Shown here in pieces: positions 45,356 through 53,922 of a DNA stretch of 64,000 nt. The first letter of the stretch is position 1; each line of letters opens with the position of its first letter. Source of the stretch: CAYFVR01 sp046541515 (lineage in GTDB: Bacteria; Desulfobacterota; Desulfobacteria; Desulfobacterales; Desulfococcaceae); assembly GCA_046541515.1 (NCBI GenBank), contig JBKHDD010000005.1, positions 1 through 64,000 on the forward strand, in the 5' to 3' direction. The notes beneath the pieces were generated by a model. It worked only from the letters and a program-made list of their open reading frames with translations. It was not told the DNA's origin and searched no databases. The position numbers were made by a program, and so were the translations under genes.

Positions 45356-46818
45356 TCTTCTTCCCGACAGTTCCGGGTTGGGATCACCATTTCCACCACC
45401 AGCCCCTCCCGGTCGGCGCGATTGGCGGCCCGACAGGTCCCGCCCGCCTCCCAGACGACCACCGCGACCATGGAAAGCCCCAACCCCATTCCGGGCACCT
45501 CTCCGGTCTGGTCCTTGTCCCCCTGATAGTAGGGATACCAGATTCTTCCCAGCTGAAGCGGAGAAAGCCGGATTCCGTCGTCGGTTACGCGGGTTCGAAT
45601 TCCCTCGGGGGTCGAATCCATCTGAATTCCCACGGCAGGGCGTTTTTCGGGATGAAATTTCCAGGCGTTTTCCAGCAATTCCAACAAAAGATCCTGGAAG
45701 AGCGGGCGGGAAAGGGGGATTTCAACCGATGCCAGGTCCGCCGGAAACGCCACCGTCGGCGGTTCGATTCCCAGCGAAGCGGCCGCCTCTTTGGCCAGCC
45801 CGCCAATTTCCCCCACCGTGCAACGCTCGGCCCAGCACAATCCGGCGGAAGTTGTTTGAATATAACGGAAAATATCCAAAATTTCCCTCTGGAGCCGATG
45901 CGCGCTGTCGGCCGCCATTTGCGTGAACTCCGCTCGTTCCGAAGGCTCCATCATTTCCGACTCCGCGACCAGCAGATCCAGGGCGCCGGTCAGCCCGTTG
46001 AGCGGGGTCTTGAGCTTGTGGCTGATCTGGCGGTGAAGAGACCAGGTCATTTTTCGTCCGTCCACCTGGCTCGTCACGTCCCGCAACCGGACCAGGAAGG
46101 GTTCCGCCTCCCGGCCGGAAGCGGGCATCAGATCCACCTGGAGCCACAGCGCGTTGGCGGCCAGGCAGTCCGGGCGAACCAGATACCGGGGCGCCTCGGC
46201 GGGTTCCGGCCAGTTTTCCCAAAGGGATTCGGGGCGTCGCCGGTACTCCGGAAGGGCCAGTTCGGGAAACGGCGTCTCCGGCAAGGATTCACCCGACGCG
46301 TTCTCCGGCAAGGAGAGAAACCGGCGGGCCTGTGGATTGGCGTACAGGATCCGTCGTTCCGGCGAAAGGGCCAAAAAGCCGTCGTCGTCCTGCTCCACCA
46401 CCCATTGGAAGCGACTGCGTTCGTAGACGAGTCGCCGATACCGGTTGAGGCGCAACAGCGTTCGGACCTGGGCGCGGAGTTCTCCCCGGTTGAAAGGCTT
46501 GGACAAAAAATTGTCGGCGCCGGCCTCGATGCCATCCAGACGAGATTGGGCGTCGTCCAGGGCCGTGACCATTATGATCGGGATTTCGGAGGTCTTCGGG
46601 TCCTCGCGAAGGTTTCGGCACACTTCCTGACCGTTCATGCCCGGCATCATCACGTCCAGCAGGATCAGGTCCGGCGGGGTTTCCCGCGCCATTTCCAGGG
46701 CCTGGGACCCGTTTTCGGCGAAGCGCAGGCGATAGCTTTCCGAATGCAGCAGGGCCGCCAGGGTGTCCCGCGCGGATTCGGTGTCGTCAACAATCAGAAT
46801 GTCCGGCTCGCTGGCCAT
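45352..46818 (-). CDS. REC-PAS sensor histidine kinase
   Basis: 488 residues. The receiver (1-125) is complete: VDDTES, LILLDVMMPGMNG, FLSKPF. A PAS-like segment follows (about 138-250; DGFLALSPERRILYANPQAR). The kinase core has H-box ISHKLKTPLNGL, N-box LELLENAWKFHPEKR, G1 DDGIRLS and G2 GMGLGLSMV, divergent but with the key residues. It overlaps both neighbours (32 bases upstream, 4 downstream), so three signalling genes are made as one translational block. Confidence 0.92.
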   Translation of the reverse strand: MASEPDILIVDDTESARDTLAALLHSESYRLRFAENGSQALEMARETPPDLILLDVMMPGMNGQEVCRNLREDPKTSEIPIIMVTALDDAQSRLDGIEAGADNFLSKPFNRGELRAQVRTLLRLNRYRRLVYERSRFQWVVEQDDDGFLALSPERRILYANPQARRFLSLPENASGESLPETPFPELALPEYRRRPESLWENWPEPAEAPRYLVRPDCLAANALWLQVDLMPASGREAEPFLVRLRDVTSQVDGRKMTWSLHRQISHKLKTPLNGLTGALDLLVAESEMMEPSERAEFTQMAADSAHRLQREILDIFRYIQTTSAGLCWAERCTVGEIGGLAKEAAASLGIEPPTVAFPADLASVEIPLSRPLFQDLLLELLENAWKFHPEKRPAVGIQMDSTPEGIRTRVTDDGIRLSPLQLGRIWYPYYQGDKDQTGEVPGMGLGLSMVAVVVWEAGGTCRAANRADREGLVVEMVIPTRNCREEE

Positions 46819-48382
46819 GAGAATTCTCCGGAGAAAGGGCGAGAAAGTTTTCCACCGTTTTAATCAGGGTTCGAAGTCGGACGGGCTTGCTCATGTAGGC
46901 GTTGGCGCCGGCCGAAAGGCACCGTTCCCGGTCTCCGGCCATGGCCAGCGCCGTAATGGCGATCACGGGAACAAAGCGCAATTGGGGGTCGGCGCGAAGA
47001 TTCCGAATGGCTTCCAGGCCGTCCATATCCGGCATTTGCACATCCATTAACATCAGGTCCGGCGGGTTTTGACGAGCGCCCTCCAGGGCTTCGCGACCGG
47101 TGAGGGCGGTCCGGACGGCGTAGCCCCGGGATCGGACATAATCGGCCATGACGGCGGCGCTTTCCGGATTATCCTCGGCGAGGAGAATGGTTGCTTTGGA
47201 AGGCGCTCCATCCGCCGCTTCGGCCGGTTTGCGGGAAACGATCTCCGAGGAATCCTTGGTCTGGCGGTCGGGGAGAGAAAGGGTAAAGCGGTTTCCGGAT
47301 TCGAGGTGGCATTCCACCGTTATCTGGCCGCCCAACAAGGCGGACAATCGCCATGCCATGGGAAACGAAAGGTCGATGTCGCCGGGCGTCTGGATGTCCG
47401 GAAAGGCGTCGCCGGAAAGGAAACGCTCCAAGGTTTTCTCGGAGATGGCGATCCCCTCCCGGGACAGGGAAAGGCGGAAACGGTTTTCCGCCCGCACGGC
47501 GTCCAGGAGGATGGGCCGATCGGGCGCGCCGTCCTTGGCGTATCGGGCCAATTCCATCAGAATCCGGACCGCCATTTCCGGGTCGGTCCAGATCGTTTCC
47601 CCGGGAAGAACATCCCGGATCAACGGGGGCGGCTCCGCCGGGTATTCCGCGGCGAGACGTTCCCGGCAGGTCCGCAACAATTCGGAAACGGCCACCGGCT
47701 CCTTTTGAGCCGTCCGCCGTCCATTTTGAATATGCGCCAGTTCCAGCAAATCCTCCGAAAACCGAAGCAGGCGACCGATTCTTTCCCGGGACAAGGATGG
47801 ATCGCCCCCGGCGCTTCCTTCCGATTCCCCGGATTCATCGTGGATGAGGTTCAGCTCCGCCGTCAGCCGGCGGGCCAGACCCAGAAAGAACCGGTCCATG
47901 CTTTTCAACCGCCGACTCAGCGCCTCCTTTTCCGCGTGCAACCGGCGGGTCCGCGCAGCGACTTTCCGCGACTTTTCGGACCGTTCCCGCCCCAACTCAC
48001 GGCTTGCGGCCACTCGTTCGGAAGCGCGTTTCACGGTGACCAGAAGCTGGTCGATTTCACAAGGCTTGCGCAGGTAGCCGTAGGCCCCCAAATTGACCGC
48101 CTCGACGGCCGAATCCCGGGAGGCGTGACCGGCAAGAACGATGCACTGGGTGCCCGGAGAGAACGTCCGAAGATAACGGATGATTTCCAGCCCGTCGATT
48201 TGCGGCGTCCGAAGGTCGATCAGGCCGACGGCGAAGGCGCGCCGAGCCAGAAGCGGCTTCACCCGCTCCGGCGCTCCCGCGATCGTCACCTTGAATCCCT
48301 CTGCTTTCAAAAAAGAGGCCAGGGCTTCCCGGAACAATTCGTCGTCGTCGACGATCAATACCGATTGAGGATCAATTTCCAT
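46787..48382 (-). CDS. REC - degenerate kinase core - REC protein
   Basis: 531 residues from the ATG at 48382. The first receiver (6-120) has VDDDE, acceptor D56 in LIDLRTP, and K106. The middle (about 125-395) follows the length and order of HisKA-HATPase, but the H-box is replaced by MDRFFLGLARRLTAELN without the His-Glu/Asp pair, the N-box reads ILMELARYAKDG without its Asn, and no DxGxG or GxGLGL motif is left. The last receiver (about 400-520) is intact (AEDNPES, LMLMDVQMPDMDG, MSKPV). I read it as a pseudokinase scaffold between two receivers; it cannot be expected to autophosphorylate. Confidence 0.88.
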   Translation of the reverse strand: MEIDPQSVLIVDDDELFREALASFLKAEGFKVTIAGAPERVKPLLARRAFAVGLIDLRTPQIDGLEIIRYLRTFSPGTQCIVLAGHASRDSAVEAVNLGAYGYLRKPCEIDQLLVTVKRASERVAASRELGRERSEKSRKVAARTRRLHAEKEALSRRLKSMDRFFLGLARRLTAELNLIHDESGESEGSAGGDPSLSRERIGRLLRFSEDLLELAHIQNGRRTAQKEPVAVSELLRTCRERLAAEYPAEPPPLIRDVLPGETIWTDPEMAVRILMELARYAKDGAPDRPILLDAVRAENRFRLSLSREGIAISEKTLERFLSGDAFPDIQTPGDIDLSFPMAWRLSALLGGQITVECHLESGNRFTLSLPDRQTKDSSEIVSRKPAEAADGAPSKATILLAEDNPESAAVMADYVRSRGYAVRTALTGREALEGARQNPPDLMLMDVQMPDMDGLEAIRNLRADPQLRFVPVIAITALAMAGDRERCLSAGANAYMSKPVRLRTLIKTVENFLALSPENSHGQRAGHSDC

Positions 48383-48432
48383 TTGTTTCCATGAATCCCG
48401 CCGATACGGTTCGAGGGACCTCGCCATTCCCT

Positions 48433-49545
48433 TTACAACTGGATGGTAAACACGGAACCCCGGGGTTCGTTGGCCTCCGCGAAAATGCGTCCGCCATGGG
48501 CTTCCACCACCATTTTGCAAAAAACCAATCCCAGTCCGTATTGCGGGATGCCCCGTCGTTTCATGTCGGCCACTTCGTATTTTTCGAAAACCCGTTCCCG
48601 GCGCCCCTCCGGAATGCCGGGGCCTTCGTCCATCACCCGGACGACGAGGGCCGGAAATGGACCGGCCTCCTCCCCTGCGACCTCCGCCGGGGAAGGATAC
48701 CGGGCCCGGATGGTGATCTGCCCCTCGTCCGGAGAAAATTTGATGGCGTTGCCGATCAGGTTGTCGAAAACCCGGTGCATGAGATTGGGGTCCAACAAAA
48801 GGGTCCGGGACTCGTCGGGAAGGTCGTCCACCACCGACACGTCCCGTCCAATGGCCATTGCGCGGCCGTGGCCCACCGCCGTTCGCAGCAGGTCGGCCAC
48901 GTCGACGGGTTCCCGCTGGAGGATCGGGTTGCCCGCTTCCATCTTTGCCAGCATGAGCATGTCGGTCAGGTAATTGTTTAAGCGACCGCCCTGCTCCCGA
49001 ATTTTTTCGAGACCCCGGTCCGCCTCGGGGGAAAGCCGCCCGGAAAGTTTCAGAGAAAGAAATTCGCTCATTCCCATGATGACGGAAACGGGGCTCTTCA
49101 TGTCGTGGACGATCATGTGGGCCAACTCTTCCCGAAGCCGAAGATTGTCCAGCAACTGGTCGTAAAGCCGCTTGATGCGGAGCATGGAACGGGCCCGCAC
49201 CCGAAGTTCGCTTCCGCGAACCGGCTTGGAAAGAAATTCGTCGGCCCCGGCCTGAAACCCGCTCTCCAAGTCCCGGCGACTTTCCAGGGCGGTGACCAGA
49301 ATGACGGGAATGGGCGAGGTTTCGGGGTTTCCCTTCAGGGTCCGGCACACCTCGAATCCGTCCATGCCCGGCATCATCACGTCCAGCAAAATCAGGTCCG
49401 GGGCCTGGGCCGCCACCTGTTCCAGGGCTTCGGGACCGTTTCGGGCGAATCGGAGGCGAAAGGGCTCGGCGGCAAGGAGCGCTTCGAACGTGCTGCGGGC
49501 GCCGGGATCGTCGTCCACGACCAGCACGTCGGCGGTTTGGTTCAT
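48433..49545 (-). CDS. REC-histidine kinase
   Basis: 370 residues from the ATG at 49545, after GGAAAGGATTCC. The receiver (1-122) is complete (VVDDDPG, LILLDVMMPGMDG, LSKPV). HisKA H-box MIVHDMKSPVSVIMGM, N-box FDNLIGNAIKFSPDEG, G1 MDEGPGIPEG and G2 YGLGLVFCK are all good. Soluble, without PAS or GAF. It is 50 bases upstream of the REC-pseudokinase-REC gene and is the most complete potential phosphate source among its direct neighbours. Confidence 0.93.
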   Translation of the reverse strand: MNQTADVLVVDDDPGARSTFEALLAAEPFRLRFARNGPEALEQVAAQAPDLILLDVMMPGMDGFEVCRTLKGNPETSPIPVILVTALESRRDLESGFQAGADEFLSKPVRGSELRVRARSMLRIKRLYDQLLDNLRLREELAHMIVHDMKSPVSVIMGMSEFLSLKLSGRLSPEADRGLEKIREQGGRLNNYLTDMLMLAKMEAGNPILQREPVDVADLLRTAVGHGRAMAIGRDVSVVDDLPDESRTLLLDPNLMHRVFDNLIGNAIKFSPDEGQITIRARYPSPAEVAGEEAGPFPALVVRVMDEGPGIPEGRRERVFEKYEVADMKRRGIPQYGLGLVFCKMVVEAHGGRIFAEANEPRGSVFTIQL

Positions 49546-49691
49546 GGCGGAATCCTTTCCGGAAAGGGCGCGACGAGGCGTCAACGGATTTTCGGATTGT
49601 GATCGCGGGGCGCGGGACGGCCGCTCGTCGGCCGAGGGGGGCACGGCGTCGAGGCGGAATCGGGGACGAAGGGCGCCCGGGGATATCGGAT

Positions 49692-50432
49692 TCAATTTTC
49701 CGGCGTTTCCAGCAAGGCCCGGGCCTTTCCGACGCTGAAGCGGACGGGAATGTCCCCCGCTTCCGCGAAGCCTCGCAGGGCTTTCGCCCGTTCCGGCGTG
49801 GCGGCCGCGGCGATGGAAATGCCGGCCTCCCGGCATCGATCGCGCAGAGCGGCAACCAGTTCCACCACGGGGATGTTGATCGCCTCCGTTCCGCTCAAAT
49901 CGACGATCAGCGCGCGGTGTCCATCGGCCCGGATCCGCTCCACCTCGGGGCCGATGCCCGGCAACAGCTCGGTCAGCGTGGCCCGGTCCACGGAACGGGG
50001 CAGGGTCACGATGATGAGGCCCCCGTCCGCGGCAAAATATTTTCGGGCGGGATTTCGCCGCGTCGTCAGCGGGACCATCTTGCCGACCTGGGCCAGCAAG
50101 GCCTCCCGGTCGAACGGCTTCAAAATATAATAGTCGGCCCCTTCCCGAATGATGTCCAGCACCCGCTCCCGGCTGGCCTCCGCCGTCAGCATGACGACGG
50201 GAATCGATTTCAGGACCGGGTCTATCTTGAGATGGCGCAATGTCTCCAGGCCGTCCATCACCGGCATGGCCACGTCCAGCAGAATCAGATCCGGCCGTTC
50301 GTTCCGGGCCGTTTCCAGACCCATGGCGCCGTTTTCCGCCTCCAGGATTCGCACGTCGAACGGTTTCAGAGCCCGCCCCACCAGCGTCCGGATCATTTTG
50401 CTGTCGTCGACCGTTAAAATCTTCGCGCCCAT
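49692..50432 (-). CDS. Receiver-STAS fusion protein
   Basis: 246 residues. The receiver (1-122) has D9/D10, phosphoacceptor D53 (LILLDVAMPVMD), T83 and K105. Residues about 132-240 fit a STAS (anti-sigma antagonist-type) fold: GGLIIVTLPRSVDRATL, then ALIVDLSGTEAINIPVVELV. In classical STAS proteins the loop after DLSG reads xxIDSxG with a phosphorylatable Ser; here it is INIPV, so partner-switching by Ser phosphorylation is unlikely, and control may come from the receiver instead. It lies 59 bases downstream of a sigma-54 activator gene. Confidence 0.85.
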   Translation of the reverse strand: MGAKILTVDDSKMIRTLVGRALKPFDVRILEAENGAMGLETARNERPDLILLDVAMPVMDGLETLRHLKIDPVLKSIPVVMLTAEASRERVLDIIREGADYYILKPFDREALLAQVGKMVPLTTRRNPARKYFAADGGLIIVTLPRSVDRATLTELLPGIGPEVERIRADGHRALIVDLSGTEAINIPVVELVAALRDRCREAGISIAAAATPERAKALRGFAEAGDIPVRFSVGKARALLETPEN

Positions 50433-50491
50433 CGCGCCTTTCCTTCCTCGGGCGCCGAGGTCCGGGCCCGCCGGCCGGCCACGACCGTCCG

Positions 50492-51505
50492 CTATTGCAA
50501 ATTGTAGCGTTTGATTTTTTCCACCAGGGTGGTGCGGTTCAGCCGCAAAAGGTCCGCGGCCTGCTTTTTCACCCAGCGAGTCCGTTGCAACGACTGCAGG
50601 ATCAAGGATTTTTCAAATTCGCCGACCGCGGTGGTCAGGCAGATGCCCTCGTCGGAAAGCCGGACGGCGGGCGAAAACGGGGCCGCCTCGGCGTTGCGAA
50701 GGGTGGGGGGGAGGTCATCGGCGCCAATTTCTCCGGCGTCCTTGAGCACCACCAGCCGTTCCATCAGGTTTTTCAACTCCCGCACGTTCCCCGGCCAAGT
50801 GTGGCGGTTCAAAATCTCCCGGGCTTCCGCGGAGATGCCGATAACGGACGCCTGGTTTTTGCGATTGAAATGGTCCAGGAAAAAATCGGCCAACCGGTCG
50901 ATGTCTCCGGTGCGGTCCCGCAGGGCGGGCGTATCCAGGGGGATGACGTAGAGACGGTAAAACAGGTCCTCCCGAAAGCGACCCTCTCGCACCTCTTCCG
51001 CCAGATTTTTGTGGGTCGCGGCAATAATCCGCACGTCCACGGAAATCGTTCGGACCCCGCCCACCGGTTCGAAGGCCCGCTCTTCGAGCACCTTGAGCAG
51101 TTTGACCTGAAGCTCGGGGCTCATATCCCCGATTTCGTCCAAAAAAACGGTGCCGCCGTCGGCCTGTTCAAACTTCCCCATTTTGGGATGGGTGGCCCCG
51201 GTGAAGGCGCCCCGAACGTGGCCGAACAGTTCGCTTTCCAGCAGACTTTCGGGAATCGCCCCGCAGTTGATCCCCACGAAGGGACGATCCGCTCGGGGGG
51301 AGCGGTCGTGGATGGCCCGGGCAACCATGCCTTTGCCGGTGCCGCTTTCTCCGGAAATCAGAACGGTGCTGTCGCTTCGGCTCAACTTTCGGATCAGCCC
51401 GAACAGCTCCCGCATGGGGGGGCTGGCCCCGATCATTTCATTCAGGCCCGGCGGTCTTTGGAGCTCCAAAGGCGCATCTGCCCCCGGAATCGGTTGGGGA
51501 ATCAC
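50492..51505 (-). CDS. Sigma-54-dependent transcriptional activator (FleQ/FlrA-like, no regulatory domain)
   Basis: 337 residues from a GTG at 51505, chosen because AAGGAGG (51512-51518) is correctly spaced; upstream codons are repeat-derived. The AAA+ domain (about 20-250) has Walker A GESGTGKG, the sigma-54 contact loop GAFTGA and Walker B GGTVFLDEIGD. The C-terminal Fis-like helix-turn-helix ends RTTLVEKIKRYNLQ, as in FleQ/FlrA flagellar master regulators. No N-terminal receiver or FleQ domain exists, so it resembles PspF in layout and may be controlled by a partner. It stands among motility genes with sigma-54-type promoters; flagellar control is inferred. Confidence 0.9.
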   Translation of the reverse strand: MIPQPIPGADAPLELQRPPGLNEMIGASPPMRELFGLIRKLSRSDSTVLISGESGTGKGMVARAIHDRSPRADRPFVGINCGAIPESLLESELFGHVRGAFTGATHPKMGKFEQADGGTVFLDEIGDMSPELQVKLLKVLEERAFEPVGGVRTISVDVRIIAATHKNLAEEVREGRFREDLFYRLYVIPLDTPALRDRTGDIDRLADFFLDHFNRKNQASVIGISAEAREILNRHTWPGNVRELKNLMERLVVLKDAGEIGADDLPPTLRNAEAAPFSPAVRLSDEGICLTTAVGEFEKSLILQSLQRTRWVKKQAADLLRLNRTTLVEKIKRYNLQ

Positions 51506-51554
51506 GGAAACCTCCTTGCAATCGCATGGGAAAGTGGCAAAACGCCCTTCATTT

Positions 51555-51705
51555 TTGCAAAATACAAACTTGCAAAATACAAACCAACGCGAAAAGCTCC
51601 CCAAAAAAAATATTTGCCCGATTTTTCAGATGGTTTCACTCCAGCCGATCCTTGGCGCGCCTTCGCGGGGGAGGAAAATTTCCCGCAAACTTTTGCAAAA
51701 TACAA
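51555..51705. repeat. Repeated TTGCAAAATACAA motif between two sigma-54 activator genes
   Basis: TTGCAAAATACAAAC occurs twice in exact tandem (51555-51569, 51570-51584), with a third copy TTGCAAAATACAA at 51693-51705 and a related TTTTGCAAAC at 51773-51782. The gap is AT-rich. The motif read on the minus strand ends in TTTTGCAA, the -12 half of a sigma-54 promoter, so promoter duplication or an activator-binding array are both possible. Confidence 0.7.
51571..51586 (-). promoter_or_regulatory. Candidate sigma-54 promoter of the FleQ-like activator gene
   Basis: On the minus strand TGGTTTGTATTTTGCA has the required GG-N10-GC spacing and an exact TTGCA -12 element; the -24 half is TGG without the CAC. 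The -12 lies 66 bases upstream of the GTG start at 51505. Confidence 0.45.
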
Positions 51706-51782
51706 TGAATTTGGAAGCCCAAGGGCTAATTGCTTGAATTAAATATGGAATTTTGTGAAAAAAATCACTGCGTTTTGCAAAC

Positions 51783-53159
51783 TTAATTTGCATTCTGCAA
51801 AACCTCGTCGGCGAGACCAAAACTTTTGATCTTTCGGTAGAGGGTGGTGATATTGATTCCAAGCAATTTGGCGGCGCGGGCCTTGTTGCCTCCGGTGTGT
51901 CGAAGGGCGCGGCGAATCATTCGAATTTCGCTTTCCCGAAGGGTCAGCACCTGACCGCGGGAAGATTCGCCGTCCCCCGCTTCTCCCCGCTCCCGAATTC
52001 GGGCGGGCAAATCCTCCGGGCGAATCACGCTGGAACGGCTCAAGGCCAACGCCCGCTCCACCGCGTTTTCCAGCTCCCGCACGTTGCCGGGCCAGTGATA
52101 GGCCAGCAACAGGCGCATGGCCTCGGAGGACACCTCCCCGAAATCCTTGGCCCCGCCGGCGTAGCGGTTCGCGAAATGCCGAACCAGCGGAGAAATGTCC
52201 TCCCGCCGCTCCCGCAGGGGCGGCATTCGGACGGAGACCACGTTGAGCCGGTAAAACAGGTCCTTGCGAAGAATCCCCTGGGCCAATAGCGTTTCCGGCG
52301 TTCGGTTGGTGGCGGCCACCACCCGAACATCCACCGGCAGTTCCCGGGTGCCGCCCACCGGTCGAATCCGGCGCTCCTGAAGAACCCGAAGCAGCTTGAC
52401 CTGCAACGGGGGCGAGATTTCCGAAATTTCGTCCAAAAAAAGAGTGCCGCCGGCCGCGGCGCGAAACAGGCCGTCGTGCTCGCGGACGGCGCCGGTAAAG
52501 GCGCCTTTGACGTGGCCAAAGAGTTCGCTTTCCAACAGGCCGTCCACCATGGCCCCGCAGTTCACCGGCACGAAGGGTCCGTCGGACCGGGCGCTGTTGC
52601 GATGAATGGTCCGGGCCGCCACCTCCTTTCCGGTGCCGCTTTCCCCCTGGATCAGCACCGTGGGGCTTTTCTCCCGCATCCGCTCGATGCGGTCGTAAAT
52701 TCGCCGCATGACGGGGCTGACCCCCACCAGCTCCCCGTACCCGGACGGATCTTCGAGGCGGGAGCGAAGCCGGCGATTTTCGCGCTGCAACGCCTTCTTC
52801 TCGAACACCCGGACGGCCAGCAGTTTTAGCCGGTCGAAATTCAGCGGCTTCTGCAGGTAGTCGTAGGCGCCCAGCTTCATGGCCTCGATGGCGGAGTCCA
52901 CGTCGGCGTAGCCGGTCAGGATGATCACTTCCGTGTCCGGGCGGGTCTCCTTGACGGCGCTCAACAACTCCAGCCCGCCAATTTCCGGCATCAGCAGGTC
53001 GGTGAAGACCAGGTCGAACCGCTCTTCCCGGATTCGCTCCAGGGCCTTCAAGCCGCTGGAAACCGACGCAACCTGGCATTCCAGCAGGGAAAGGTGTTTC
53101 ACGACGACGTCCAGCATTTCCCGGTCGTCGTCCACGCACAGCACGCGGTGTTCACTCAT
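51783..53159 (-). CDS. NtrC-family response regulator (REC - sigma-54 AAA+ - Fis)
   Basis: 458 residues from the ATG at 53159. The receiver (1-120) has D11/D12, acceptor in LVFTDLLMPEIGG, and K in LQKPLN. The AAA+ domain has GESGTGKE, the GAFTGA loop (HVKGAFTGAVRE), GGTLFLDEISE and RHFANRY-type sensor II. The Fis-type helix-turn-helix is GNKARAAKLLGINITTLYRK. It should activate sigma-54 promoters when phosphorylated. The start overlaps the motB stop by 8 bases, so it belongs to the HD-GYP-motAB operon; several REC-kinases downstream could be its partners. Confidence 0.94.
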   Translation of the reverse strand: MSEHRVLCVDDDREMLDVVVKHLSLLECQVASVSSGLKALERIREERFDLVFTDLLMPEIGGLELLSAVKETRPDTEVIILTGYADVDSAIEAMKLGAYDYLQKPLNFDRLKLLAVRVFEKKALQRENRRLRSRLEDPSGYGELVGVSPVMRRIYDRIERMREKSPTVLIQGESGTGKEVAARTIHRNSARSDGPFVPVNCGAMVDGLLESELFGHVKGAFTGAVREHDGLFRAAAGGTLFLDEISEISPPLQVKLLRVLQERRIRPVGGTRELPVDVRVVAATNRTPETLLAQGILRKDLFYRLNVVSVRMPPLRERREDISPLVRHFANRYAGGAKDFGEVSSEAMRLLLAYHWPGNVRELENAVERALALSRSSVIRPEDLPARIRERGEAGDGESSRGQVLTLRESEIRMIRRALRHTGGNKARAAKLLGINITTLYRKIKSFGLADEVLQNAN

Positions 53160-53919
53160 CCGTGGGCGCTCCTCCGTCGGAACGAGAAAGGGCCTGAAAC
53201 GAAGAGGACGACAGGGTGATCTCCACGCGACGGTTTTTCCGCCGGCCTTCGGCGGTGTCGTTGGGTTCCAGGGGCCGGTACTCGCCATACCCCATCGTCC
53301 CGATCCGTTCCGGGGGCACGCCGGCCTCGCCGATCAGGAATTCCGCCACCGAGGCGGCCCGGGCCATGGAAAGCACCCGGTTTGACCCGTAGAGGCCTCC
53401 GGAAACCGGCACGTTGTCGGTATGGCCGGCGATGATGATCTCCCCTTGGGTGTCCTTGAGCATTTCGCCGATGGACCGCAGCAGCGGGGCCATTTGCGGC
53501 CGGATCACCGCCTGGCCGGAATCGAAGGTGGTTTCCCCCATCAGCCGAATGATCACCTGATCGGCGTCCTGGTCCACCCGGACCAGATTTCCCACGTCGC
53601 TCAGGTGCTTTTCCACCTCCGCCCGAATCTCTCGGATCAGCGCCTCCCGCATCCGGGTGGCGATCACGTCCTGGTCGAAATCCTTTGCGATGATTTTCCG
53701 CCCCTTGGGCATCTCCATCACGCGGGTTTTGCGCTGCACGCCGAAGGCCTCGGCCATGGAGCCCGACATCAGTTTGTACTTCTGCCGGTCCATTTCGGAA
53801 AAGGAAAGCATCAGAACGAAAAAACAGAGGAGCAGGCTCATCAGATCCCCGAAGGTGACCACCCATTCGGGCGCCCCCTCCTCGACGATCTCCTTGCGTT
53901 CCGGCGGTTTCCGGGCCAT
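53152..53919 (-). CDS. motB: Flagellar stator protein MotB/PomB family
   Basis: 255 residues. A single N-terminal membrane helix carries the ion-binding Asp (PEWVVTFGDLMSLLLCFFVL, D25). The C-terminal OmpA-like domain anchors to peptidoglycan (IAGHTDNVPVSGG, then RVLSMARAASVAEFL and GYGEYRP ... NRRVEITL). With MotA it forms the ion-driven stator. It lies 3 bases after motA and overlaps the NtrC-type gene. Confidence 0.95.
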   Translation of the reverse strand: MARKPPERKEIVEEGAPEWVVTFGDLMSLLLCFFVLMLSFSEMDRQKYKLMSGSMAEAFGVQRKTRVMEMPKGRKIIAKDFDQDVIATRMREALIREIRAEVEKHLSDVGNLVRVDQDADQVIIRLMGETTFDSGQAVIRPQMAPLLRSIGEMLKDTQGEIIIAGHTDNVPVSGGLYGSNRVLSMARAASVAEFLIGEAGVPPERIGTMGYGEYRPLEPNDTAEGRRKNRRVEITLSSSSFQALSRSDGGAPTDE

Positions 53920-53922
53920 GGA

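Noticed and set aside
51555..51705. CRISPR-like array
   Set aside because: Only three to four copies of a 13-15-base motif, two of them without any spacer; no cas genes nearby.
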